This document shows, one piece after another, positions 37,054 through 47,056 of a DNA stretch of 64,000 nt (its first letter is position 1; every line of letters begins with the position of its first letter). The stretch is from Lentisphaerae bacterium GWF2_49_21. Lineage in GTDB: Bacteria > Verrucomicrobiota > Lentisphaeria > Victivallales > GWF2-50-93. The notes beneath the pieces were generated by a model. That model worked only from the letters and a program-made list of their open reading frames with translations, made no database searches and was not told the origin of the DNA. The position numbers and the translations under genes are program-made. The stretch spans positions 62,001-126,000 of the forward strand of contig MHBH01000005.1 of assembly GCA_001804805.1 (NCBI GenBank). The letters are read 5' to 3'.

Positions 37054-37812
37054 ATGGCTTTGAGCTGGAACTACAAGTCGGCAGATGGAATTGAAAACGG
37101 GCCCTTCGATGAAGTCCGAATGAAGCAGTTTGTGCTTGAAGGGGCGCTGAAGGCTGATACTCCCGTATGGTCAGAGAAGCAAGGGGAGTGGAAAAAGCTT
37201 TCAGAATCCGAACTTGCCGGATTGTTCGTGCACTTGCTCGGAGCTGAGCGTGAAAACCGGAAATGCAAGATGTGCGAAAGGATTTCCAATCCTGACGAAC
37301 TCGTCGAAATCGAAGGGCTCCCATGCTGTGCTGAATGCAAGCCTGTCCTTATAAGGAGGCTGCAGGAGGGAAGCGTTATTCCCGGGTATATTGTCTATGG
37401 CGGATTCTGGGTGCGGACACTGGCGAAGATATTGGACTGGATAATCATCGGGGTGATCCAGATACCATTTACGATTGCGTATGTTATTTCCCTGTCCTTT
37501 TTCCCGGAGAGCATCATTACAGCCCTGATAATGTTTGCATATTTCATCCTGAGCATGGTGGTAGGCGTCCTGTTCAACATATTCTTCCTGACAAAATACA
37601 GTGCAACTCCTGGAAAGATGGCCTTCGGGCTTGGCCTGATAAATGCCGATGGAACAGAGAAAATCAGCTGGCAGAAGTCTATGGGACGCTATTTTGCTGA
37701 AATCCTCGGAGGCATGATGATGTATATAGGATATATCATCGTTGTCTTTGACAAGGAAAAGCGCGCACTTCATGACTATATGTGCAAGACAAGGGTGGTG
37801 TATAAAAGATGA
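37054..37812 (+). CDS. GYF_2-like + RDD-family membrane protein
   Basis: WNYKSADGIENGPFDEVRMKQFVLEGALKADTPVWSEKQGEWKKL; CxxC pairs; RDD-type TM segment FLTKYSATPGKMAFGLGLINADGTEKISW. Confidence 0.8.
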   Translation: MALSWNYKSADGIENGPFDEVRMKQFVLEGALKADTPVWSEKQGEWKKLSESELAGLFVHLLGAERENRKCKMCERISNPDELVEIEGLPCCAECKPVLIRRLQEGSVIPGYIVYGGFWVRTLAKILDWIIIGVIQIPFTIAYVISLSFFPESIITALIMFAYFILSMVVGVLFNIFFLTKYSATPGKMAFGLGLINADGTEKISWQKSMGRYFAEILGGMMMYIGYIIVVFDKEKRALHDYMCKTRVVYKR

Positions 37813-38384
37813 AGCAGAACTTCTGTGTAAAATGCAAGACTGCGCTGCCGATGGATGTAGTTCTCGAATACGGCTCCTGTAAATGTCCGGCCTGCGGGAG
37901 GAAGCATGCCATTGAAATTTTCCCGGCCATCCTGAAGTCTCCGGAAAAGGGTGTCGCCCCTGAAAAGATCATAAGCGAAGGTGATTCCAGCTGCTTCTAC
38001 CACCAGGGCAATGCGGCATCCTCAATCTGCGGCACCTGTGGCTGCTATCTCTGCAGCCTTTGCAACATCGAGATTGAAGACAAGCACTACTGCCCTAAAT
38101 GTTTCAAGACGTCCAAGGACAATATCGGGACGCTCAACAGCAGGACGGTGCTTTATGATGAAATCCTGCTTTCCTTGTCGGTGCTGTCTTTTCTGATCTG
38201 CTATCTCGGCCTGGCGTTGTCGCCAATCGTCATAATAGCCGCCTTTTTCCTGTGGAAGAAGATGAAGACGCCGTATCCCAGGAACAGGTGGAGGTTTGTC
38301 GTGGCGGTCATACTGTCAGTCCTCCAGCTGCTGCTCTGGGCCACGCTGATATGCGTTCTGATTTTTTCCGAAATGTCAAGATAA
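37809..38384 (+). CDS. Zinc-ribbon/B-box-like membrane protein
   Basis: CVKCKTALP...CKCPACGRKH; CGTCGCYLCSLCNIEIEDKHYCPKC; two TM segments. Confidence 0.7.
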   Translation: MKQNFCVKCKTALPMDVVLEYGSCKCPACGRKHAIEIFPAILKSPEKGVAPEKIISEGDSSCFYHQGNAASSICGTCGCYLCSLCNIEIEDKHYCPKCFKTSKDNIGTLNSRTVLYDEILLSLSVLSFLICYLGLALSPIVIIAAFFLWKKMKTPYPRNRWRFVVAVILSVLQLLLWATLICVLIFSEMSR

Positions 38385-38399
38385 GAATGGGAGCATGCA

Positions 38400-38888
38400 A
38401 TGCCGATACAATATAGGAAGATATGCAAGGGCGGGGATTTCCTCCGCAGCAGCCGCATATATATGGCGGAAGATCATCTTCTGTATGTCTTAAGCAATGG
38501 CTATACCGAGGAATACCGCAGGTTTTTCTTCAAGGACATCCAGTATATCGTGCTTTGTCAGACAAGAAGCTGGTGGGTGTATACCGGCATCTGGGGATTT
38601 ATCGGAGCCGGTATCCTGGCCATGATGTTTTTTGCTGCCAGTGAATTCGGAGAAATGACGGCTTCCGTCATCGCTGTTCTCGGATTCCTGCCTTTGATGG
38701 TGAATTTCCTGCTCGGGACGTCTGCCAGGGCGGTAATCAAGACCATCACCTCCGAGGAGAAGATATCCTTGACTCCAAGATACAGGTCTTCCCTGAAGGT
38801 GCTTGCCGAGATCAAGGCTAAAATTGAAGTTGTGCAGGGGCGCATTGACAAGTCTTCGCTGATACCCGGAGCCGGACAGACAGGATGA
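38400..38888 (+). CDS. Small membrane protein, unknown
   Basis: 162 aa, two TM segments, in operon. Confidence 0.65.
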   Translation: MPIQYRKICKGGDFLRSSRIYMAEDHLLYVLSNGYTEEYRRFFFKDIQYIVLCQTRSWWVYTGIWGFIGAGILAMMFFAASEFGEMTASVIAVLGFLPLMVNFLLGTSARAVIKTITSEEKISLTPRYRSSLKVLAEIKAKIEVVQGRIDKSSLIPGAGQTG

Positions 38889-38915
38889 TCGGACTTTTTC
38901 AGGACATGGGCAAAT

Positions 38916-39248
38916 ATGAGCGGATTCGCAGTGTTGAAAACAATCAGGTGCAGAAACCACCCGGAACGCGAGGCTGTTGCCAGATGTCCGGACTGCGGGC
39001 ATGATTTCTGCCGGGAATGCGTGACGGAGCACGGTGGCAGGATGCTCTGCGCAGGATGTCTCGGCAAGACAAGGAAGAAATTTTTCTACCAGAGGACCAT
39101 CTTCAAGCTCTCAGTGAAAACAGCCCTTTTCATCGTCGGACTTGCCACGGCCTGGCTTTTTTTTTATTTGATAGGATCCATACTTGCCGAAATTCCGGAT
39201 GAATACCACGGCAGCGGACTTGACGGATGGAGCGTGTCAGATGACTAG
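38916..39248 (+). CDS. B-box zinc-finger-like membrane protein
   Basis: CRNHPEREAVARCPDCGHDFCRECVTEHGGRMLCAGC. Confidence 0.75.
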   Translation: MSGFAVLKTIRCRNHPEREAVARCPDCGHDFCRECVTEHGGRMLCAGCLGKTRKKFFYQRTIFKLSVKTALFIVGLATAWLFFYLIGSILAEIPDEYHGSGLDGWSVSDD

Positions 39249-40923
39249 GGAAAACCGCTCGCGTGAAAAAGATGGGCCCTCATGCAGGTCTGCAGTTGAT
39301 ATCCTGGACGAGACATTTCATTTCCTGAGGATGCATGGCCTGCCGCTGCTGCCGTATTATTTCATAGGGACGGCGCCCTTCGTCCTGGGCCTGCTTTTTT
39401 TTGTGAACGATATGATGAACAGCGCGTACGCCTATGAGAAGCTCGGGCTGTATTCGCTGCTTGCAGCTCTGCTTTATTCCTTCAAGAACCTCATGAACTC
39501 CGTATATTGCAGGAAAGTCCTGGAGGTCCTGAACGGGAAGGCGCACCAGAGGCCTGAAGCAGGAACGCTTGCGAGATCCTTTCTGATCCAGAGCATTTTC
39601 CAGCCGCCGATGCTTTTCATACAGCCCCTCGCTTTCCTGTTCATGCTCCCTGCGGCCTGGACCATGGCTTTTGCGAACAATCTCGTAGTGCTGGGCTGCT
39701 GGGGGAATGATACCGTGTCAGGGACGTTGAAGAAATCCTGGCGGCAGATGATCAATAATCCGGTCCAGAATCATTTTCTTCTTGTCATGATTGGATTTCT
39801 GGCGTTTGCAGCCGTGCTGAACGTCGCCATCCTGGTGCTGTTGATACCGTTCTTCATGAAAATGTTCTTCGGGCTTGAAACGGTTTTCAGCCGGGCCGGC
39901 GATCCTTTCCTGATTCTGAGGCTGGTTTTCAATTTGACGTACTGGTCGGTGGTGATGACGGCGGCCTACATGATTGTCGATCCTGTCCTGAAGACTGCTT
40001 ATGCGGTCCGCGTATTCTATGGCGAGTCCATCCATGCCGGAAACGATCTTCTTGCGGAAATCGCAAAAAGGTCGAAGGCGGGTAAGAAGCTCAAGGTGGC
40101 CGCGGGATTTGCAATCATGGTCTTCCTTGCCTTGCCTGCAGTATCTGTGTCCGGCGAAATCGTTCCTGATGCAGATATTCCTGCGCCTGCCATGCGCCCT
40201 GAAAACATGTCGGTGAAGAAAACGGAGCTGGAGACGGCTGTCCGGGAAGTCCTCCTCCGCCGGGAGTATTCCTGGAGAGCTCCCGGCGAGGAGAAGGGCG
40301 CCCATCGGAAGAGCGAGCTCGAATCATATCTGGAAGCGATATTCGGAAGCATAGGGGACTGGGTGAAGAATATGCTTGATAAGATTGCCGGTTGGTTCCC
40401 CTCTGGTGATACGCCCGAGGGCGACGGCTTCAGCCTGGGCGCCTTTTCAAGGGAGAATTACCTTTTGATACTTTCCTCGGTGTGCCTGCTTTCCGTTCTT
40501 TTTGCCGCAATGATCTATTTCAGGAGAAGGGGAAGAAGGCGGATCAGTCCCGTGAGCGTGCCGATTGCAGCTGCGTTGCCAATTGATATTGAAAATATGA
40601 CGGCCGACGAACTCGCAGAGTCAGAGTGGATGAAGATTGCCGGGGAATTTTCCGGAAAAGGCGATTTCAGGACTGCGTCAAGGGCTGTGTTCATGGCATG
40701 CATTTCGGCGCTCTCGCAGAAGAACGTCCTTACCGTAGCGAAGCATAAGACCAACCGGGAATATTATTATGAGGTTAAGAGGCGATACCACATAAGGCCC
40801 GATGCTGTCACGGCCTTCAATGAGAATACCGGCCTCTTTGAGAGGATATGGTATGGGACGCTCCGGGCTGACGGGGAGACCATGGATTATTTCATCCGGA
40901 ACTATGACAGGATCAGGAGCTGA
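39241..40923 (+). CDS. Multi-TM protein with DUF4129-like C-terminal region
   Basis: Start MTRENRSREKDG; C-terminal ASRAVFMACISALSQKNVLTVAKHKTNREYYYEVKRRYH...FERIWYGTLRADGETMDYF. Confidence 0.75.
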   Translation: MTRENRSREKDGPSCRSAVDILDETFHFLRMHGLPLLPYYFIGTAPFVLGLLFFVNDMMNSAYAYEKLGLYSLLAALLYSFKNLMNSVYCRKVLEVLNGKAHQRPEAGTLARSFLIQSIFQPPMLFIQPLAFLFMLPAAWTMAFANNLVVLGCWGNDTVSGTLKKSWRQMINNPVQNHFLLVMIGFLAFAAVLNVAILVLLIPFFMKMFFGLETVFSRAGDPFLILRLVFNLTYWSVVMTAAYMIVDPVLKTAYAVRVFYGESIHAGNDLLAEIAKRSKAGKKLKVAAGFAIMVFLALPAVSVSGEIVPDADIPAPAMRPENMSVKKTELETAVREVLLRREYSWRAPGEEKGAHRKSELESYLEAIFGSIGDWVKNMLDKIAGWFPSGDTPEGDGFSLGAFSRENYLLILSSVCLLSVLFAAMIYFRRRGRRRISPVSVPIAAALPIDIENMTADELAESEWMKIAGEFSGKGDFRTASRAVFMACISALSQKNVLTVAKHKTNREYYYEVKRRYHIRPDAVTAFNENTGLFERIWYGTLRADGETMDYFIRNYDRIRS

Positions 40924-40926
40924 ACA

Positions 40927-42144
40927 ATGAATGCCATTGTGAACAAGATCATCTTTGCGGCGGCCGCGATACTGCTTGCGCTCTTCCTCTATTCCGCCTT
41001 CGAGATCTTCTCCCTGCGCTTTTCCAAGGGCGATGTGTATCCGGACTATTCAACCCTGAATTCCGATCCCAAGGGGTGCAAGGCCCTTTTTGAAGGCCTT
41101 TCCGAAATCAATGGCGTAGGAGTCTCAAGGCTGATGACCGGAAGCGGGGAGATTGCTGTTGAAGACGAAACTGTGCTTTTCAAGATTGGCGCTCCCGCCT
41201 ATTCAGTCAAGGGGAACAGCGACCTATATGATTTTGTCTTCAAAGGCGGGCGTGCAGTCGTGTTCTTCCATCCGGATTCCTTTGAGGCAGGAGCTGTTTC
41301 CCCCAGGGTGAAATCAAAGACCGGGAAAAAAGCCATCGATGCGGAACTGCCGGATGGAAAGGCATCCCGCAATATGAAGAAATGGATCCGGGAATGGGCG
41401 TTCACCCTCCGCAGGAGCAGGACTATGCCGCTTCCAGGACAGAAAGCAGTTCCGGAACCTGGCTATATGGAGAAATATTCCTTCACTGGTTTTCCAATGT
41501 ATTCCGCCAGCTATTTCGAGGTTGCCGATCCTGGATGGCTGACAGTATATTCGTCCAAGGGAAAGCCTGTTGTCATTGAGAGGAGGCTCGGCAGTGGAAC
41601 TGTTGTTTTGTCATGTGTCCCATATCCGCTTTCGAACGAGGCTCTCAGAAAAGATTTTTCTCCGGAGCTCATCTGCTGGCTGGTCGGTGAAAAGAAGAAG
41701 GTGCTTTTCGACGAAGGCGTCCATGGGATGCGCGAGGAGAAAAACCTTGTATGGCTCCTGAAGAAATACCGGCTCGAAGTGCTTGGTGCGAATCTCCTTC
41801 TTGTTATAATCCTCCTGCTGTGGCGGAACATGTATTCGGTGGCGCTCCGCGAGGTGGCCGGTTCCGATGGCGGCTGGAGCCCCGTGAACCCGGGCTGCAG
41901 CAGTTCGTCCGGGCTCGGAAACCTCCTCCAGAAGGCGGTTCCGAAGAAGGACATTGTCAAGGCGTGCTATGATGAATGGCTCAGGATAATACGCTACCAC
42001 AATGTCAATCGCGAAAAGAAGAAGGAGATTGATGCGATAATGGAAAAGGGAAGATCATCCGCCGTAAAGGCTGTTGAGACATACAATGAAATAAATACTG
42101 TCATAATGAAAAAGAAAACAGGGAGCGCCTATGGAAAAGCTTGA
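40927..42144 (+). CDS. DUF4350-like protein
   Basis: TM + FSKGDVYPDYSTLNSDPKGCKALFEGL...FDEGVHGMREEKNLVWLLKKY...LLLWRNMY. Confidence 0.8.
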   Translation: MNAIVNKIIFAAAAILLALFLYSAFEIFSLRFSKGDVYPDYSTLNSDPKGCKALFEGLSEINGVGVSRLMTGSGEIAVEDETVLFKIGAPAYSVKGNSDLYDFVFKGGRAVVFFHPDSFEAGAVSPRVKSKTGKKAIDAELPDGKASRNMKKWIREWAFTLRRSRTMPLPGQKAVPEPGYMEKYSFTGFPMYSASYFEVADPGWLTVYSSKGKPVVIERRLGSGTVVLSCVPYPLSNEALRKDFSPELICWLVGEKKKVLFDEGVHGMREEKNLVWLLKKYRLEVLGANLLLVIILLLWRNMYSVALREVAGSDGGWSPVNPGCSSSSGLGNLLQKAVPKKDIVKACYDEWLRIIRYHNVNREKKKEIDAIMEKGRSSAVKAVETYNEINTVIMKKKTGSAYGKA

Positions 42145-43093
42145 AGAAATCAAAACTGTCCTTTCGGAAGTGAAGAAGGAAGTGTCAAAGGTCATAATAG
42201 GGCAGGAACAAGTCGTCGATCTCGCCCTGGTCACCATCTTTTCGAGGGCGCATGCCCTGGTTGAAGGTGTGCCGGGCGTTGCAAAGACGCTGCTGGTGAG
42301 GACGCTTGGCAAGACAATGAACTGTGATTTCAAGAGGATACAGTTTACGCCTGATCTGATGCCGAGCGACATCACAGGTACGAACGTCTACAATTTCCAC
42401 CGCCAGGAATTCAACCTTGTCAGGGGGCCGGTCTTCACGACATTCCTGCTTGCCGACGAGATAAACCGTGCGCCGGCGAAGACCCAGTCGGCGCTTCTGC
42501 AGTGCATGCAGGAGAGGAAGGTGACTATCGACGGCGAGGATTATCCCCTCAGCGGGACCTTCACTGTGTTTGCAACACAGAATCCGATCGAATATGAAGG
42601 CACGTATCCGCTGCCAGAAGCTGAAAAGGACAGGTTCATGCTGAAGATACCGATGAGCTATCCTGATGAAGGCGGTGAGAAGGAGCTTGCCAGGAGGATG
42701 ATGGTCAACGATTCGCCTGAGAAGACGCTCGAGGCCGGAAAAGTTTCACAGATCATTGCAATGGACAAGCTCTTCTCATTCCAGGAATCCTTCGCCGGGT
42801 TCACGATAAAGGAGGAGATCGTCGATTATCTGGTGAAGATAGTCAGGCTGACCCGTTCACATGATTCTGTCCTTGTCGGTGCAGGGCCCAGGGCCACACA
42901 GGCCTTCCTAATCGGATCGAGGGTTCTTGCCGCCCTTAACGGCAGGGATTTTGTGACGCCCGACGATGTGAAGTTCCTTGCGGAACCGATCCTCGGACAT
43001 CGTCTTGTACTTAGGCCTGAATATGAGATTGAAGGCCTTACAGTGTCGGAGGTCATCAGAAGAATACTCGAGGAGGTTGCGATACCAAGATGA
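42131..43093 (+). CDS. MoxR-family AAA+ ATPase
   Basis: VIIGQEQVVDLALVTIFSRAHALVEGVPGVAKTLLVRTLG, FLLADEINRAPAKTQSALLQCMQERKVT. Confidence 0.96.
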   Translation: MEKLEEIKTVLSEVKKEVSKVIIGQEQVVDLALVTIFSRAHALVEGVPGVAKTLLVRTLGKTMNCDFKRIQFTPDLMPSDITGTNVYNFHRQEFNLVRGPVFTTFLLADEINRAPAKTQSALLQCMQERKVTIDGEDYPLSGTFTVFATQNPIEYEGTYPLPEAEKDRFMLKIPMSYPDEGGEKELARRMMVNDSPEKTLEAGKVSQIIAMDKLFSFQESFAGFTIKEEIVDYLVKIVRLTRSHDSVLVGAGPRATQAFLIGSRVLAALNGRDFVTPDDVKFLAEPILGHRLVLRPEYEIEGLTVSEVIRRILEEVAIPR

Positions 43094-44406
43094 AGCTGAT
43101 TCCAAGGAACATCATAATATGGACAGCGGTGCTCCTGCCGTTTTCCGCAGCCGCCATGCACAATGCCGCCGCATGCGCCTTCCTTGTTTCAGCCTTCCTG
43201 ATCCTTCTCGCCATGGCGGTACTGGACTTCCTTTTTTTAAGCAGGAGCATGCGGAAGATCAGTGTTGAAGCTCCGGAGATATCACGGTTCTCGCTTCTTC
43301 ATGAGAGCCAGATCGACTTCAGGCTCCTCAATACCGGAGACAGTCCTGCAACAGTGCGTTTTGCGGCGCTCATGCCTTCAGCTTTCAAGAATGTGGAGAC
43401 GGATTTCCAGACCGTAGTCCCGGGGGCGTCGATGGTCAAGGCCGGCTGGAGATGTATTCCACAGGAGAGGGGGCTGGTCTCTTCCCTCAGATGCATTGTC
43501 GAGATGAACTCCATGATAGGGCTGTGGACAGGACGCGCCGACAGGAATGTCGCCACGGAAATCAGGATCTACCCCGACATCCATTCCGAGAGGAAAGGCC
43601 TGGCGGCATATCTTCTCAACAGGAATTTCTACGGCGTCCACGTATTCAAAATGTTCGGGCAGGGCAGGGAGTTCGACAAGCTCCGCGACTATATCCACGG
43701 CGACAGCTACAACATAATCTCATGGAAGGCGACAGCCAGGAAATCCGTTCCGGTGAGCAAGGTCTTCCAGGTTGAAAGGACCCAGGAAATCTATGCGATA
43801 ATGGATACCGGCAGGTTCAGCGGGCGCACTACCGGAGGCTGCGCGGTTATTGAAAGATATCTCTCTTCGGCGCTGGTGCTCGGACTTGCCGCTGAAAGGC
43901 AGGGGGACCTTTTCGGACTCATGTCATTCGATAAGAAAGTCGAAAACTTTGTGCGCGCCAGGAACGGAAAGACACACTATAATTCCTGCAGGGAGGCCGT
44001 CTTCAGGCTGAAGCCGAAGCCTGTCTCCCCTGATTATCATGCGCTTTTCTCCTTCATAAGGACACGTCTCAGGAGAAGGGCGATGCTTGTGTTCCTGACA
44101 GATCTGGACGACTCGGTGCTTGCCGAATCATTCGCTGAAGGAATAGGACTTATAAGCAGGCAGCATCTATGCCTCGTCCTTTCGCCATCCGCTCCCGCCG
44201 CCGGACCTATGTTCGAAGGGGAGCCGGTCAAGTCTGTCGATGAGATCTACGGCCGGCTCGCAAACCATATGAACTGGGCCGACATGATGATCCTGAAAAA
44301 CAACCTTTCAAAAAGAGGCGTCCATTTCCAGCTCGTGAAACCTGATGATCTGGGACGCAGCGCCATCGCTGCATATCTCCAGATAAAGGAAAGGCAGCTC
44401 ATATGA
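43090..44406 (+). CDS. DUF58 domain protein
   Basis: GQGREFDKLRDYIHGDSYNIISWKATARKSVPVSKVFQVERTQEIYAIMDTGR. Confidence 0.93.
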   Translation: MKLIPRNIIIWTAVLLPFSAAAMHNAAACAFLVSAFLILLAMAVLDFLFLSRSMRKISVEAPEISRFSLLHESQIDFRLLNTGDSPATVRFAALMPSAFKNVETDFQTVVPGASMVKAGWRCIPQERGLVSSLRCIVEMNSMIGLWTGRADRNVATEIRIYPDIHSERKGLAAYLLNRNFYGVHVFKMFGQGREFDKLRDYIHGDSYNIISWKATARKSVPVSKVFQVERTQEIYAIMDTGRFSGRTTGGCAVIERYLSSALVLGLAAERQGDLFGLMSFDKKVENFVRARNGKTHYNSCREAVFRLKPKPVSPDYHALFSFIRTRLRRRAMLVFLTDLDDSVLAESFAEGIGLISRQHLCLVLSPSAPAAGPMFEGEPVKSVDEIYGRLANHMNWADMMILKNNLSKRGVHFQLVKPDDLGRSAIAAYLQIKERQLI

Positions 44407-45419
44407 TCCTTGACGTGGAAAGATTCATTTCAAACAATGAGCAGTCCTGGAAGGAGCTCGAGGAGCTTCTGGACGTGTTTGACGCCGGCGTCGGGAGCGG
44501 AATACCACTCGAAAAAGCAAGGCGTCTCCACTATCTCTATGAAAAGGTGTCGGACGACCTTGTGAAGATTTCCACGTTGTCAGGTGAGAAGGTGCTGACG
44601 AAATATCTGGGCAACCTGGTTTCAAGGGCGTATTCCAGGATACACACACGGAAACACGGCATGGCCGACATTGCACTGAAGAAATGGTTTTTTGAGACTT
44701 TTCCGCGGACCTTCAGACGGAATATCCTGTTCTTCCATCTTTCCCTTTTCATCACGATGTTTGGCTTTGCCATAGGAGGCGTCGCACTTTTCGCAGATCC
44801 TTCTTCAAAGGAGATCCTTATCCCGGAACAGTTCTATCATCTGAGGATCAGCCCCAGGGAGAGAATAGTCAGGGAGGAGAAGAACAATGGGGCAAAGATG
44901 CTTGAAAACAGGCAGTCGCAGTTTGCCGCATTCCTGATGACAAACAATATAAGGGTGTCGATAAACGCATTTGCCATGGGAATACTTTTCGGACTCGGCA
45001 CCGTCCTGATACTTTTCTACAACGGTGTCCTGCTGGGGGCAATATGCATCGATTATATCAGCGGAGGCGGATCTGCATTCCTGTTCGGCTGGCTGCTGCC
45101 CCATGGAGTGGTGGAGATTCCGGCCATCCTGATAGCCGGACAGGCCGGTCTCATCCTCGGGAAATCGATACTTAAGCCTGAAGGGACGGGCAGGATTGCA
45201 AGCCTGAAGAGGCATATGGGGGATCTCGTCACACTCATTTGCGGCTGTGCGATGCTGCTGGTCTGGGCGGGAATAGTGGAATCTTTTTTCTCGCAGTACC
45301 ACTGGCCGGTGATCCCGTATTACGCAAAGATAACTTTTGGAATCGTAGAGCTGGTCGTGCTGTCCTGCTACCTGATGTTTTCAGGCGCGGAATCAGCCCG
45401 GATCGAAAAGGAGAAGTAA
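44403..45419 (+). CDS. SpoIIM-like membrane protein
   Basis: FMTNNIRVSINAFAMGILFGLGTVLILFYNGVLLGAI...LPHGVVEIPAILIAGQAGLILGKSIL. Confidence 0.9.
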   Translation: MILDVERFISNNEQSWKELEELLDVFDAGVGSGIPLEKARRLHYLYEKVSDDLVKISTLSGEKVLTKYLGNLVSRAYSRIHTRKHGMADIALKKWFFETFPRTFRRNILFFHLSLFITMFGFAIGGVALFADPSSKEILIPEQFYHLRISPRERIVREEKNNGAKMLENRQSQFAAFLMTNNIRVSINAFAMGILFGLGTVLILFYNGVLLGAICIDYISGGGSAFLFGWLLPHGVVEIPAILIAGQAGLILGKSILKPEGTGRIASLKRHMGDLVTLICGCAMLLVWAGIVESFFSQYHWPVIPYYAKITFGIVELVVLSCYLMFSGAESARIEKEK

Positions 45420-46180
45420 TGGTTGGTGCAAGGACAAATCTTCTTGAGGTCGCGACGCCGGAAGGTGTGAGCTTCTCCATTGCTCTTGCCGGGCCCGCAT
45501 CCAGATGCACAGCCTGGCTCATAGATCTCGCATGCATCATCGCCCTCCAGAGCTTGCTGACCCTTCCCTTGAAGCTGCTTAATCTCATATCGGTGGATTT
45601 CGCCACCGCCCTTTCCATAATACTCTATTTTGCCATAAGCATCCTTTATGGCATCATGCTGGAATGGTTCTGGGATGGACGCACTGTCGGAAAGAGAATC
45701 CTCCATCTGCGCGTGATGGACATGGAAGGATTGAGGCTCCAGTTCTCACAGGTGATGGTAAGGAACCTCCTCCGAGTGGTTGATGTCCTTCCTGCCTTCT
45801 ACCTGCTTGGTGGAACATTCTGCCTGGTTTCAAGAAATTACCAGAGGCTCGGGGATCTTGCGGCACGGACTGTTGTGGTCAGGGAGACCAGGACCGACGT
45901 GCCGGATATAACCGGGATCATGCCGGAAAAATATAACTCCTTCAAGGCGTATCCCCACCTTGTCGCCAGGGCCAGGGAGAACATATCCCCGGAAAATGCG
46001 GCCCTCCTCCAGGACGCCCTCCTCAGGAGGAATACACTTTCACCGGAGGTGAGGAACGAGGTATATGCGGAATTCGCCGGGTATTTCAAGGGACTGTGCG
46101 AGTTTCCCCAGGAGGCGACTGATGGCCTCTCGGACGAACGATATCTGAGAAACCTCGTGGAAATACTTTTTGTGAGGTGA
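45419..46180 (+). CDS. RDD-family membrane protein
   Basis: FSIALAGPASRCTAWLIDLACIIALQSLL; FWDGRTVGKRILHLRVMDMEG; TAATG coupling. Confidence 0.88.
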   Translation: MVGARTNLLEVATPEGVSFSIALAGPASRCTAWLIDLACIIALQSLLTLPLKLLNLISVDFATALSIILYFAISILYGIMLEWFWDGRTVGKRILHLRVMDMEGLRLQFSQVMVRNLLRVVDVLPAFYLLGGTFCLVSRNYQRLGDLAARTVVVRETRTDVPDITGIMPEKYNSFKAYPHLVARARENISPENAALLQDALLRRNTLSPEVRNEVYAEFAGYFKGLCEFPQEATDGLSDERYLRNLVEILFVR

Positions 46181-46284
46181 CATGTTTCAAGGAATTACCG
46201 GATCCCTGAGATGAAAAAAGGCACAGAAGGTATAGATTAGGGGAATCCCTGGAAATTGAAAATATTTTTGAAAGGATATTACAT

Positions 46285-46797
46285 ATGGAAAAGAAACAGC
46301 ACACAATATCGGTTCTCGTCGAGAACAAGTTCGGAGTCCTTGCGAGAGTCGCAGGACTTTTCAGCGGAAGAGGCTACAATATCGAGTCCCTGTCGGTCAA
46401 TTCGACAAATGATCCCGCAGTCTCCAAGATGACCATTGTCACGGTTGGCGATGACGCCATAATCGAGCAGATCGACAAGCAGCTCAACAAGCTTGTCGAC
46501 GTGATCAAGGTCATCGATCTCACCGGCAGCGAATTCATCGAGCGCGAACTCATGCTCATCAAGGTAAAGGCCTCCGGGAGGAACAGGGCCGAAGTCATAC
46601 AGATCACCGAGATCTTCCAGGGGAAAATAGTCACTGTCCACAAGAACGAGCTTGGCATCGAGCTTTCCGGATCAGCGCAGAAGATAGAGGACTTCATTAA
46701 CATGATGAAGGACTTCGGCGTCATTGAGCTGGCCCGTACCGGCCGTGTCGCGATCGCCCGCAATCCCGGCGACAGCGCGAATTATTCGAAGAAATGA
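46285..46797 (+). CDS. ilvN: Acetolactate synthase small (regulatory) subunit
   Basis: HTISVLVENKFGVLARVAGLFSGRGYNIESLSVN...QINKLVDVIKV-type; 170 aa ACT protein. Confidence 0.93.
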   Translation: MEKKQHTISVLVENKFGVLARVAGLFSGRGYNIESLSVNSTNDPAVSKMTIVTVGDDAIIEQIDKQLNKLVDVIKVIDLTGSEFIERELMLIKVKASGRNRAEVIQITEIFQGKIVTVHKNELGIELSGSAQKIEDFINMMKDFGVIELARTGRVAIARNPGDSANYSKK

Positions 46798-46930
46798 TAT
46801 TCGGAAGAGAGGGGGCTCAATGGTTTCATACAATATAACTTTGTGCCTCTGTGCCTTTGTGGTGAAAGCATGAAACATGCCTCACGGCATTGACTACAAA
46901 CGAATTGCAAAAACAATTCGGAATTTGTTC

Positions 46931-46954
46931 GTAGTTAAGCTCGCAAGAGCTGTT
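46931..46954 (+). repeat. REP-like element GTAGTTAAGCTC-GCAA-GAGCTGTT
   Basis: Same frame as 11999-12071; adjacent hairpin CGAATTG...CAATTCG at 46901-46920. Confidence 0.65.
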
Positions 46955-47056
46955 ATTGTGTTCTTCTTTGTTTGTCCTCCTTTGAAGGCTGGAACTTGTT
47001 TGAGATTTGGGTGTTTGGAATTTGGAACTTGTAAAACGAGATATGACGGTGCAGAC

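Noticed and set aside
37054-46180. MoxR/DUF58/zinc-finger operon as an antiphage defence system
   Set aside because: No nuclease, NTPase-effector or toxin domain and no defence neighbours; the core is a widespread chromosomal locus. Kept only as a function-unknown operon.
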